From Sphingomonas hengshuiensis (GTDB lineage Bacteria; Pseudomonadota; Alphaproteobacteria; Sphingomonadales; Sphingomonadaceae): a stretch of 64,000 nucleotides of DNA. The translations under genes were made by a program, and so were the position numbers. The first letter of the stretch is position 1. Every line of letters starts with the position of its first letter. Under the pieces are notes generated by a model. It had not been told where the DNA came from. It searched no databases and was given only the letters and a program-made list of their open reading frames with translations. Positions 1 through 7,947 of this stretch are shown piece by piece. The DNA lies in assembly GCF_000935025.1 (NCBI RefSeq), contig NZ_CP010836.1:3038001-3102000 (forward strand). Reading direction: 5' to 3'.

Positions 1-1
1 C

Positions 2-1168
2 GAAGATTATGCCGATACCGGCGGCTGGCTTGGCCTGCATACCGCCCGCGAGATCGGCGGCGAGGCGATCGTCGACATGCTCAAGGCATCGGGCCTGCGC
101 GGTCGCGGCGGCGCGGGGTTCCCGGCCGGCATCAAATGGGACACGGTCCGCCTCGCGCGGGGACATCGCAAATACATCGTCTGCAACGCCGACGAGGGCG
201 ATAGCGGCACCTTCGCCGATCGCATGTTGATGGAGGGCGACCCCTTCTGCCTGATCGAAGGCATGGCGATCGCCGGCCTGGCCGTCGGCGCGGGCAAGGG
301 CTTCGTCTATATCCGTTCCGAATATCCGCATGCCATCGCCAAGATGCGTGCGGCAGCGCTGCTCGCGGCGCCGTTGATCGCACCGTTCGAGATCGAGATC
401 CGCGTCGGCGCCGGCGCCTATGTCTGCGGCGAGGAAACCTCGCTGCTCAACAGCCTGGAGGGCAAGCGCGGCGAAGTCCGCGCCAAGCCGCCGCTACCGG
501 CGATCGAGGGGCTGTTCGGCTGCCCCACCGTGGTCAACAACGTGCTGACCCTTGCCGCCGTGCCCTTTGTGCTTGCCGAAGGCGCGCAGGCCTATGCGGA
601 GTATGGCATGGGCCGCTCGCGCGGCACGATGCCGATCCAGCTTGCCGGGAACATCCGCTACGGCGGATTATACGAGACCGCGTTCGGCGTGACGCTGGGC
701 CAGTTGGTCAACGACATCGGCGGCGGCACGGCGAGCGGGCGTCCGGTGCGCGCGGTGCAGGTCGGCGGGCCGCTCGGCGCCTATTTCCCGCCCGCATTGT
801 TCGACACCCCATTCGACTATGAGGCATTCACTGCGGTCGACGGTCTGATCGGCCATGGCGGCATCACCGTGTTCGACGACAGCGTCGACATGGCGGCGCA
901 GGCGCGCTTCGCGTTCGAATTCTGCGCCATCGAAAGCTGCGGCAAATGCACGCCCTGCCGGATCGGCGCGGTGCGCGGCAAGGAGACGATCGACAAGCTC
1001 ATCTCGGGCGATTCGGTGGCTTCCAATCTGGCCCTCGTCTCGGACCTTTGCGAGACGATGAAATTCGGCTCGCTCTGCGCGCTCGGCGGGTTCACGCCCT
1101 ATCCGGTGATGAGCGCGATCACCCATTTCCCCGAAGATTTCGGGCCCGAGCGGCAGGCGGCGGAATGA
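2..1168 (+). CDS. fdsB: NAD-dependent formate dehydrogenase, beta subunit (5' partial)
   Basis: NuoF-like diaphorase subunit of the soluble, molybdenum-containing formate dehydrogenase; it binds FMN and NAD and passes electrons from the alpha subunit to NAD+. The frame is open from the window edge, so the N-terminus is missing. Visible are the FMN/NAD glycine-rich motif LRGRGGAGFPAGIKW near 95-140, the second nucleotide-binding stretch GAYVCGEETSLLNSLEG near 413-463, and the C-terminal 4Fe-4S motif ESCGKCTPC near 932-958 with its fourth Cys near 1078. It is followed after 60 bp by the alpha subunit. The order B-A-D matches fds operons; fdsG would be expected just upstream. NuoF of complex I is excluded because a fused NuoG-like formate dehydrogenase follows rather than nuoG. 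Confidence 0.93.
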   Translation, partial: EDYADTGGWLGLHTAREIGGEAIVDMLKASGLRGRGGAGFPAGIKWDTVRLARGHRKYIVCNADEGDSGTFADRMLMEGDPFCLIEGMAIAGLAVGAGKGFVYIRSEYPHAIAKMRAAALLAAPLIAPFEIEIRVGAGAYVCGEETSLLNSLEGKRGEVRAKPPLPAIEGLFGCPTVVNNVLTLAAVPFVLAEGAQAYAEYGMGRSRGTMPIQLAGNIRYGGLYETAFGVTLGQLVNDIGGGTASGRPVRAVQVGGPLGAYFPPALFDTPFDYEAFTAVDGLIGHGGITVFDDSVDMAAQARFAFEFCAIESCGKCTPCRIGAVRGKETIDKLISGDSVASNLALVSDLCETMKFGSLCALGGFTPYPVMSAITHFPEDFGPERQAAE

Positions 1169-1228
1169 TCCGGCGGCCGCCCTTCAGCCGCGATACCGAT
1201 CGCGACGGGCCAGTCTTGGAGCAGCATC

Positions 1229-4078
1229 ATGGGATATGAACCCCAGCCCGATTTCGGTACGCCGAGATCATATGAATCGACCGACGTCACGCTGACCATC
1301 GACGGGCGCGAAATCAGCGTGCCGGCGGGCACGACGATCCTGCGCGCCGCCGCCGAAATGGGGACGTCGATCCCCAAATTGTGCGCCACCGACACCCTCA
1401 AGCAGTTCGGGTCGTGCCGCCTTTGCCTCGTCGAGATCGACGGCCGTCGCGGCACGCCCGCCAGCTGCACGACCCCCGTCACGCCCGGCATGGTCGTCCA
1501 CACCCAGACGCCGACGCTGCACAAGCTGCGCAAGGGCGTGATGGAACTCTATATCTCCGATCACCCGCTCGATTGCCTGACCTGCGCCGCCAATGGCGAT
1601 TGCGAGCTGCAGGACCAGGCCGGCGCAGTGGGCTTGCGCGACGTGCGCTACGGCTATGAGGGCGAGAACCATCTCGGCCAGGCCAAGGACCTGTCGAACC
1701 CCTATTTCGACTTCGATCCTTCCAAATGCATCGTCTGCTCGCGTTGCGTGCGCGCCTGCGACGAAGTCCAGGGCACCTTCGCGCTCACCATCGACGGCAG
1801 CGGCTTCGCGTCGAAAGTCTCGGCGAGCCTGCCGAGCGACGATTTTCTCTCTTCCGAATGCGTATCCTGCGGCGCGTGTGTTGCCGCCTGCCCCACCGCG
1901 ACGCTGCAAGAGCGCGAGGTCGTCCGCGTCGGTACGCCCGATCGCTCGGTCGTCACCACCTGCGCCTATTGCGGCGTCGGCTGCACCTTCCGCGCCGAGA
2001 TGCGCGGCGAGCAGCTCGTCCGGATGGTGCCGTGGAAGGAAGGCAAGGCCAATCGCGGCCATAGCTGCGTCAAGGGCCGCTTTGCCTGGGGCTATGCCAA
2101 CCACCAGGAACGCGTGCGCAATCCGATGATCCGCGAACGCATCGACCAACCCTGGCGCGAGGTAAGCTGGGGTGAGGCGTTCGCCTATGCCGCAAGCGAG
2201 ATCCGCCGCATCCAGGCGCAATATGGCCGCGATTCGGTCGGCGGGATCACCTCCAGCCGCTGCACCAACGAAGAGACCTTCCTCGTCCAGAAACTGGTCC
2301 GCGCGGGCTTCGGCAACAACAATGTCGATACCTGCGCGCGCGTCTGCCACTCGCCGACCGGCTATGGCCTGAAGACCACGTTCGGCACGTCCGCGGGCAC
2401 GCAGGATTTCGATAGCGTGATGGCGTCCGACGTGATCCTGATCATCGGCGCCAATCCTACCGACGGCCATCCCGTCTTCGCCAGCCGCATGAAGCAGCGG
2501 CTGCGCCAGGGCGCCAGGCTGATCGTCGTCGATCCGCGCCGCATCGACATGGTCCGCACGCCGCATATCGAGGCCGAACATCACTTGCCGCTGCGCCCCG
2601 GCACCAACGTCGCGGTGCTCACTGCGATGGCGCATGTGATCGTGACCGAGCAACTGGCCAACGAAGCTTTCATCCGCGAACGCTGCGACTGGGACGAATA
2701 TCAGCATTGGGCCGAATTCGTCGCAAACCCGCGCAACTCGCCCGAGGCGCTCCAGCCCGTGACGACGGTCGACCCGCAGGAACTGCGCGCGGCGGCGCGG
2801 CTCTACGCGACCGGCGGCAATGGCGCGATCTATTACGGCCTCGGCGTCACCGAACATAGCCAGGGCAGCTCGACCGTGATGGCGATCGCCAATCTGGCGA
2901 TGGCGACGGGCAATATCGGCCGCCCCGGCGTCGGCGTGAACCCGTTGCGCGGACAGAACAACGTTCAGGGCGCCTGCGACATGGGCAGCTTCCCGCACGA
3001 GCTTTCGGGCTATCGCCACATCTCGGACGGCGAGACGCGCAGCCTGTTCGAGGCGGATTGGGGCGTGACGCTCGATCCCGAACCGGGTCTGCGCATCCCC
3101 AACATGCTCGACGCCGCGGTCGAGGGTACGTTCAAGGCGCTCTACATCCAGGGCGAGGACATCCTCCAGTCCGATCCCAACACCAAACATGTCTCGGCCG
3201 GCCTCGCCGCGATGGAATGCGTGATCGTCCACGATCTCTTCCTCAACGAGACCGCGAACTACGCGCACATCTTCCTGCCCGGCTCGACCTTCCTCGAAAA
3301 GGACGGGACCTTCACCAATGCCGAGCGCCGCATCCAGCCGGTGCGCAAGGTGATGCGCCCGCTCAACGGCCTCGCCGATTGGGAAGTCACGATGGGGCTC
3401 GCCAATGCGCTCGATCTCGGCTGGGACTATGCGCACCCGTCCGAGATCATGGACGAGATTGCCCGCCTGACGCCTTCGTTCGCGGGCGTCAGCTTCGCGC
3501 GGCTCGATGCGCTCGGCTCGATGCAATGGCCGGCCACCGCGGAAACGCCCGACGGCACGCCGGTGATGCACATCGACGGCTTCGTCCGCGGCAAGGGCAA
3601 GTTCGTGGTGACCGACTATATCCCGACCGACGAGAAGACCGGCCCGCGCTTCCCGCTGCTGCTGACCACCGGACGCATCCTCAGCCAGTATAATGTCGGC
3701 GCACAGACGCGGCGCACCGAGAATGTCGCCTGGCATCCGGAGGATCTGCTCGAGATGCACCCCGTCGATGCCGAGGATCGCGGGATGAAGGACGGCGACT
3801 GGGCGAGGCTGGCCTCGCGCGCCGGCGAGACGACGCTGCGCGTCAAGATCACCGATCGCGTCGCCCCGGGCGTGGTCTATACGACCTTTCACCACCCGGC
3901 GACGCAGGCCAACGTCATCACCACCGACTATTCGGACTGGGCCACCAACTGCCCCGAATATAAAGTGACCGCGGTCCAAGTGGCCCCATCCAACGGCCCG
4001 AGCGACTGGCAGGAGGACTATCAGGCGCTCAGCGCGCGTTCGCGCCGCATCGCATCGCCCGTGGAGCCCGCCGAATGA
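1229..4078 (+). CDS. fdsA: NAD-dependent formate dehydrogenase, catalytic alpha subunit
   Basis: Oxidises formate to CO2 at a bis-MGD molybdenum centre in the cytoplasm and feeds electrons to FdsB. The 949 residues hold a 2Fe-2S ferredoxin domain (Cys 52, 63, 66, 80), a NuoG-type His/Cys cluster (HPLDCLTC, about 111-125), two ferredoxin-like 4Fe-4S motifs (CIVCSRCVRAC and CVSCGACVAAC), then the molybdopterin oxidoreductase domain opening with CAYCGVGC near 246. The expected Mo ligand is Cys373 in CARVCHSP, next to the conserved His374, so this is the Cys rather than the selenocysteine form. Start ATG 1229 has a GGAG about 8 bases upstream. It overlaps fdsD by 4 bp. Confidence 0.95.
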   Translation: MGYEPQPDFGTPRSYESTDVTLTIDGREISVPAGTTILRAAAEMGTSIPKLCATDTLKQFGSCRLCLVEIDGRRGTPASCTTPVTPGMVVHTQTPTLHKLRKGVMELYISDHPLDCLTCAANGDCELQDQAGAVGLRDVRYGYEGENHLGQAKDLSNPYFDFDPSKCIVCSRCVRACDEVQGTFALTIDGSGFASKVSASLPSDDFLSSECVSCGACVAACPTATLQEREVVRVGTPDRSVVTTCAYCGVGCTFRAEMRGEQLVRMVPWKEGKANRGHSCVKGRFAWGYANHQERVRNPMIRERIDQPWREVSWGEAFAYAASEIRRIQAQYGRDSVGGITSSRCTNEETFLVQKLVRAGFGNNNVDTCARVCHSPTGYGLKTTFGTSAGTQDFDSVMASDVILIIGANPTDGHPVFASRMKQRLRQGARLIVVDPRRIDMVRTPHIEAEHHLPLRPGTNVAVLTAMAHVIVTEQLANEAFIRERCDWDEYQHWAEFVANPRNSPEALQPVTTVDPQELRAAARLYATGGNGAIYYGLGVTEHSQGSSTVMAIANLAMATGNIGRPGVGVNPLRGQNNVQGACDMGSFPHELSGYRHISDGETRSLFEADWGVTLDPEPGLRIPNMLDAAVEGTFKALYIQGEDILQSDPNTKHVSAGLAAMECVIVHDLFLNETANYAHIFLPGSTFLEKDGTFTNAERRIQPVRKVMRPLNGLADWEVTMGLANALDLGWDYAHPSEIMDEIARLTPSFAGVSFARLDALGSMQWPATAETPDGTPVMHIDGFVRGKGKFVVTDYIPTDEKTGPRFPLLLTTGRILSQYNVGAQTRRTENVAWHPEDLLEMHPVDAEDRGMKDGDWARLASRAGETTLRVKITDRVAPGVVYTTFHHPATQANVITTDYSDWATNCPEYKVTAVQVAPSNGPSDWQEDYQALSARSRRIASPVEPAE

Positions 4079-4350
4079 GCCAGCATGCCCACCTCGCCCA
4101 CATGGCGAACCAGATCGCGCGGAATTTCGCCTCGATGGACGAGATGGATGCCGTGGCGGCAACTGCCGATCATATCATCAGCTTCTGGGATCGACGGATG
4201 AAGGCCGCCATCCTCGCCGATCCGTCGGGCCTGCTACCCGTCGCCGCCGCTGCGGTCGACCGGTTGCGCGAGGGCGGCGCCGTACCGCATCAGACCCGCG
4301 CTACCGAATTCGTCGGAGTCGATGAAGTCGGCGGCTCCGACGCCGGCTGA
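4075..4350 (+). CDS. fdsD: Formate dehydrogenase delta subunit
   Basis: Small accessory subunit (91 aa) found at the end of fds operons; in related systems it is needed for assembly or stability of the holoenzyme. Its ATG overlaps the fdsA stop codon as ATGA, implying translational coupling. The family features seen are the N-terminal helix with LAHMANQIARNF and the central motif HIISFWDRRMKAAI. The C-terminal 15 or so residues look poorly conserved. No fdhD-like maturation gene lies between fdsA and fdsD here, unlike some fds clusters. This is the last gene before a disrupted, element-like region. Confidence 0.88.
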   Translation: MSQHAHLAHMANQIARNFASMDEMDAVAATADHIISFWDRRMKAAILADPSGLLPVAAAAVDRLREGGAVPHQTRATEFVGVDEVGGSDAG

Positions 4351-4538
4351 ACGGCAGTCACTGGACGGCGCATTTATCCGACACACGTCCATAGGCAACA
4401 GCCGATAGGCCACTCATTGAAGTTCAAAACACGGCTCCCGTGCCTGCCCGCAAGCGGATGGGATCGCAGGCGGTCAGACGACCGGAAGCGGAGTGGCGGA
4501 CGATAGACGTTCCGGTCATAATTCCCGAAGCCGAGTAG

Positions 4539-5002
4539 CTCGAAGTTCAGGCCGGCATCGCTCGTAGCGCGCCGCATGTCACTCCGGCACGAATCGTCTC
4601 AAGCCCGACGGTGCTCGCAGGCATCGCCAAATGTGGTCACCCCGAATGCGGTCATGCGCTCACCATCGCTACCGGCAAAGGTGGCCGTTACCGATGCTCT
4701 CGCCGTCTGCGCCGGGACGAGACTGCATGCCAAGCGACCAGCATTCGCGACGAGAGACTCGAAACGATTGTCATGGACGCCCTGGCCGACCGGCTGCTCC
4801 GCCCAGAACGGAGGTAATCCTTGGCAAGCTGCGATCCAACGACCCCACAGTTCGGCAGCGCTACGCTCGTCGGTTCATCGCCAAGGTGGTGGTAGCGCCC
4901 GCCTTGATCACCATTACGGGGCCTATCAATCCACTGGCTATCGCTGCCAATGGGGATCCCGATGCCCGGACACCAATGGTGCCCTCCATTGATCGGGAGT
5001 GG
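4539..5002 (+). pseudogene. Remnant of a serine-recombinase-family site-specific recombinase
   Basis: No intact gene, but two frames together match the C-terminal part of phage/ICE-type serine recombinases. Frame 3 from about 4563 to 4808 reads the zinc-ribbon segment (PARIVSSPTVLAGIAKCG, then CGHPECGHALT and a second Cys pair), ending at a stop at 4815. The match resumes in frame 2 from about 4808 as EVILGKL followed by RQRYARRFIAKVVV and finishes near the tRNA with SIDREW, like the usual VREW tail of this family. The catalytic resolvase domain is absent: a TAG at 4536 closes the frame upstream and 4351-4535 shows nothing recognisable. The ribbon-to-tail linker is shortened and frameshifted, so the product is not functional. 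It is likely the scar of an integrated element beside tRNA-Leu. Confidence 0.7.
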
Positions 5003-5084
5003 TGCCCCTGGCCGGACTCGAACCAGCATGCCTTGCGGCAACCGATTTTGAGTCGGTCGCGTCTACCAATTTCGCCACAGGGGC
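5000..5084 (-). tRNA. tRNA-Leu (anticodon CAA)
   Basis: Read on the minus strand, GCCCCTG at 5084-5078 pairs with CAGGGGC at 5010-5004, giving a perfect 7-bp acceptor stem, then discriminator A and an encoded CCA at 5002-5000. The anticodon loop is CTCAAAA (anticodon CAA, reading TTG). The long variable arm (TTGCCGCAAGGCA) is the class II mark of Leu, and the T loop GGTTCGAGTCC is present. The total is 85 nt including CCA. The 3' end points at the recombinase remnant, the usual position for an integration site. Confidence 0.96.
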
Positions 5085-5163
5085 AGCGGAGGGCGTGGCT
5101 AGACCAAGGGCGGGCCGGCTGCAAGCGGGGGCGCGCAGGAAAATCGTCCGGGCGCCCGCGCCA

Positions 5164-6672
5164 TCAGCTCCGCGGCGCCTGCCGGCGATAGCTCAGCGCC
5201 TCGGCGACATGGATGCGGCCCACGCCCTCCGTCCCGGCAAGGTCGGCGATCGTCCGCGCCACGCGCAGCACGCGGGTATAGCCGCGCGCCGACAGCCGCA
5301 TCGCCTCCGCCGCCTGCGCCAGCAGCGTGCGCCCGGCCTCGTCGGGGGTGCAATGCTCGGCCAGCAAAAGTCCCTCCGCCTCGGCATTCATCCGCGCCGC
5401 CGCACCGGCATAGCGCGCCGCCTGCACGCTCCGCGCCGCCGCGACCCGCGCCGCGACCTCCGCCGACCCCTCGGCGGGCGGCGGCATCACCAGGTCGGCG
5501 GCGGTGACCGGCTGGACTTCGATGTGCAGATCGATGCGATCGAGCAGCGGCCCCGACACCTTGGCCTGATAGTCGGCCGCACAGCGCGGCGCGCGGGCGC
5601 AGGCGAGCGCGGGGTCGCCCAGATGGCCGCAACGGCACGGATTCATCGCAGCAATGAGCTGAACCCTGGCCGGAAAGGTCACATGCGCGTTTGCCCGCGC
5701 GACGCTCACCACCCCCGCCTCCAGCGGCTGGCGCAGCGAATCGAGCACCGCGCGCTGGAATTCGGGAAGCTCGTCGAGGAACAGCACCCCCAGATGCGCG
5801 AGGCTCACTTCGCCCGGCTTCACCTTGAGCCCGCCGCCGGTCAGCGCCGCCATCGACGCCGAATGGTGCGGGCTGCGAAACGGGCGGGTGCGCGTCAGCC
5901 GCCCGCCCGCCAGCGTCCCCGCGACCGATGCGACCATCGACACCTCCAGCGCCTCGGCGGCGTCGAGCGGGGGCAAGATGCCGGGCAGGCACGAGGCGAG
6001 CAGCGATTTTCCCGCGCCCGGCGGCCCGACCATCAGCATATTGTGCCCGCCCGCCGCCGCGATCTCCAGCGCGCGCTTGGCGGTCTCCTGCCCTTTCACC
6101 TGCGCCAGGTCGGCGCCCCGGCCGACCGGGTCGGCCTCGCCCCCCACCGGCGCCGACAGGAGCTGGCGGCCCTTGAAGTGGTTGAGCAGCGCGATCAGGT
6201 CGGGCGCGGCGATCACTTCGACTTGCCCCGCCCATGCCGCCTCCGCCCCCTGCGCCGCGGGACAGACGAGCCCCTTGCCGATCTCCGACGCGTGCAGCGC
6301 GGCCAGCAGAACGCCGGGCGACGGCGCGATCCGCCCGTCCAGCGCGAGTTCGCCGACGACGACATAGCCCGCCAGCGTCTCGGCATCGACCACCCCCATC
6401 GCGCCCAGCAGCGCGAGCGCGATCGGCAGGTCGAAATGCGACCCTTCCTTGGGCAAATCGGCGGGCGACAGGTTCAGGATGATATGCTTGGGCGGCAGCG
6501 CGAGGCCGATCGCCGCCATCGCGGCGCGCACCCGCTCGCGGCTCTCGCCGACGGCCTTGTCGGGCAGCCCGACGACCACGAACTTGGGCAGTCCGGCGAC
6601 GAGATTGCACTGCACTTCGACGGCGCGCGCCTCGAGCCCCAGATAGGCAACCGTCGATACGCTCGCGACCAA
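5164..6672 (-). CDS. comM: YifB/ComM-type Mg-chelatase-like AAA+ ATPase
   Basis: ComM-family helicase; in naturally competent bacteria ComM drives branch migration during integration of transformed DNA. The role in this organism is inferred. From the TTG start it is 502 aa, the family norm. The N-terminal ChlI-like domain contains GLPDKAVGESRERVRAA, the AAA+ core has Walker A GPPGAGKSLLA near residue 215 and the Mg-chelatase signature SPHHSASMAALTGGG. The zinc-like loop AAMNPCRCG and the C-terminal domain follow. TTG 6672 is preferred because it aligns with the family N-terminus and has a GGGGGAGAG Shine-Dalgarno sequence 6 to 8 bases ahead; ATG 6720 would add an atypical Arg-rich tail. It is divergent from the PGPGW gene. 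Confidence 0.9.
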   Translation of the reverse strand: MVASVSTVAYLGLEARAVEVQCNLVAGLPKFVVVGLPDKAVGESRERVRAAMAAIGLALPPKHIILNLSPADLPKEGSHFDLPIALALLGAMGVVDAETLAGYVVVGELALDGRIAPSPGVLLAALHASEIGKGLVCPAAQGAEAAWAGQVEVIAAPDLIALLNHFKGRQLLSAPVGGEADPVGRGADLAQVKGQETAKRALEIAAAGGHNMLMVGPPGAGKSLLASCLPGILPPLDAAEALEVSMVASVAGTLAGGRLTRTRPFRSPHHSASMAALTGGGLKVKPGEVSLAHLGVLFLDELPEFQRAVLDSLRQPLEAGVVSVARANAHVTFPARVQLIAAMNPCRCGHLGDPALACARAPRCAADYQAKVSGPLLDRIDLHIEVQPVTAADLVMPPPAEGSAEVAARVAAARSVQAARYAGAAARMNAEAEGLLLAEHCTPDEAGRTLLAQAAEAMRLSARGYTRVLRVARTIADLAGTEGVGRIHVAEALSYRRQAPRS

Positions 6673-6802
6673 ACCGGCTCTCCCCCTGCCCCGTTCGCGA
6701 GCATAGCGGCAATTCTCCATTGTGGAACGGTTCGCCGCCGAAATGGTGCGGCTCGCCGGGAGGCGTCTTGTATGAGCAACACACGCCACCCAGCTTTGCA
6801 AG

Positions 6803-7126
6803 ATGACGACCGCCCGAACCCCGCTGCTCCGGACCCTCTTCTTCGCGACCGGCGTGCTGCTCGTGGCGGCGACTCCGCTGGTCGGGATCATCCCCGGTCC
6901 CGGCGGCATCTTCGTGTTCGCGGCGGGGCTGGTCCTGATGCTTCAGAATTCGCCCTGGGCGCGGAAACGATTCGCGCAACTGAAGCGCCGCTGGCCGCGT
7001 TCCGGCCATTACGCCGACAGGGCGCTGCGCCGCCGCAGCTTCCGTCGCCGCAGACAACGCGCGCAGGATGCGGAAATCGCACGGGCAGAGGCGGTGGCGC
7101 TGGGTTTCCCGGCGGACCCGCGTTGA
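6803..7126 (+). CDS. PGPGW-type putative transmembrane protein
   Basis: Small membrane protein of 107 aa with unknown function. Residues about 8-50 form two hydrophobic segments around the motif IIPGPGGIFVFAAGL, characteristic of the PGPGW family. The rest is a strongly basic cytoplasmic tail (RRRSFRRRRQRAQ). Its TGA lies inside the -35 element proposed for rpmH, so the two units are tightly packed. It faces away from comM, leaving about 130 bp for divergent promoters. Confidence 0.75.
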   Translation: MTTARTPLLRTLFFATGVLLVAATPLVGIIPGPGGIFVFAAGLVLMLQNSPWARKRFAQLKRRWPRSGHYADRALRRRSFRRRRQRAQDAEIARAEAVALGFPADPR

Positions 7127-7151
7127 CTTTGGCGCATGCCGCCCGTATGGG
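7123..7151 (+). promoter_or_regulatory. Candidate sigma70-type promoter of rpmH operon
   Basis: TTGACT at 7123-7128 and TATGGG at 7146-7151 are separated by 17 bp. Transcription would begin near 7158, giving a leader of about 50 nt before rpmH. The -35 box overlaps the stop codon of the preceding gene. This is a visual match only. Confidence 0.5.
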
Positions 7152-7206
7152 CACCCGACACGCGGCCGCCCCAGTGGTGGCCCTTTTACGTTCTAGATAC
7201 TTGAGG

Positions 7207-7716
7207 ATGAGCGATGAAGCGGACCTTTCAGCCGAGCAACCTGGTGCGTGCGCGCCGGCACGGCTTCCGCGCGCGGATGGCGACCCCCGGTGGCCGCAAC
7301 GTGATCCGCGCCCGCCGCGCCCGCGGCCGCAACAAGCTGTCGGCCTAACCGCCGTACCGCTTTCGCGGCTCACCGAGCGCAAGCACTATCTCGCGGCGAA
7401 CGCGGGGAAACGGGCGCCTATGCCCGGTTTCGTCCTGCTCGTTCGCCCGCGGGACGATTCCGATTCGACGATGCGAATCGGCATTACCGTATCGAAGAAA
7501 GTCGGCAACGCCGTCATCCGCAACCGGATGAAGCGGCGTTTCCGCGCATTGGCGCGCGAAATCCTGCCCGAGGCGGGCCTGCCCGGCGCCGATCACGTGC
7601 TGATCGGGCGTGCCGGCGGGATCGAGCGCGACTTTGCCGATCTCCAGCGCGAACTGGCCAAGGCATTGGCAAGGGTCCAGCAGGGCAAGGCGCAGCAGGC
7701 CAAGGTCCCGCGGTGA
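7207..7716 (+). CDS. rnpA: RNase P protein component (start unusual; frame encloses rpmH)
   Basis: Protein subunit of RNase P, which matures the 5' ends of tRNAs. The conserved core begins near 7360 ([20 protein letters not shown]) and includes the RNA-binding RNR-type motif [18 protein letters not shown] near 7507-7560. Between the rpmH stop and the core there is no in-frame ATG, GTG, TTG, CTG or ATT/ATC. The only upstream start is ATG 7207, 7 bases before rpmH, giving 169 aa with rpmH nested entirely inside. The next ATG, 7420, would remove the first helix of the fold. GAGG is directly against ATG 7207, which is poor for initiation there, so the true start is open. The stop overlaps yidD by 4 bp. 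Confidence 0.85.
   Translation: MSDEADLSAEQPGACAPARLPRADGDPRWPQRDPRPPRPRPQQAVGLTAVPLSRLTERKHYLAANAGKRAPMPGFVLLVRPRDDSDSTMRIGITVSKKVGNAVIRNRMKRRFRALAREILPEAGLPGADHVLIGRAGGIERDFADLQRELAKALARVQQGKAQQAKVPR
7214..7348 (+). CDS. rpmH: 50S ribosomal protein L34
   Basis: 44-residue L34, a component of the large ribosomal subunit. It starts [18 protein letters not shown] and ends GRNKLSA, as in almost all bacteria. GAGG at 7203-7206 is 7 bases ahead of ATG 7214. A second ATG, at 7207, lies between the Shine-Dalgarno sequence and this start but in the rnpA frame; see rnpA. It is the first gene of the rpmH-rnpA-yidD-yidC-engB run. Confidence 0.97.
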   Translation: MKRTFQPSNLVRARRHGFRARMATPGGRNVIRARRARGRNKLSA

Positions 7717-7925
7717 TCGCGCGCGCGCTGATCCTCGTCGCGCGGGCGTGGCAACTCGGCCCTTCGCTGATCCTGCCGCCCAGCTGCCGCTACCAGCCTT
7801 CCTGTTCGGCCTATGCAATCGAGGCGCTTCGCCGCTATGGGGCGGTCAAGGGCAGTTGGCTCGCCATCCGACGAATCGCGCGCTGCCATCCATGGGGCGG
7901 GCACGGCCACGATCCCGTGCCATGA
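7713..7925 (+). CDS. yidD: Membrane protein insertion efficiency factor YidD
   Basis: Small amphipathic protein (70 aa) that sits at the inner membrane and assists YidC-dependent insertion. Family signature [15 protein letters not shown] at about 25-40 and a final HPWGGHG motif are visible. It starts with GTG at 7713 and overlaps the rnpA stop as GTGA, with yidC starting 22 bp downstream, the standard order. Confidence 0.92.
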   Translation: MIARALILVARAWQLGPSLILPPSCRYQPSCSAYAIEALRRYGAVKGSWLAIRRIARCHPWGGHGHDPVP

Positions 7926-7947
7926 CGGAATTTCCAGGGAAACACCG

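Noticed and set aside
1268..4162. 964-codon open frame on the minus strand opposite fdsA
   Set aside because: It is antisense to a gene with full cofactor motifs, and has the Arg/Gly/Ala-rich composition typical of reverse-strand frames in GC-rich DNA. No domain is recognisable.
4374..4577. 67-codon minus ORF near the recombinase scar
   Set aside because: No Shine-Dalgarno, no recognisable domain and it overlaps the remnant; probably chance.
4999..7716. 905-codon plus frame across comM
   Set aside because: Antisense to comM over most of its length; only its 3' end is real, as rnpA.
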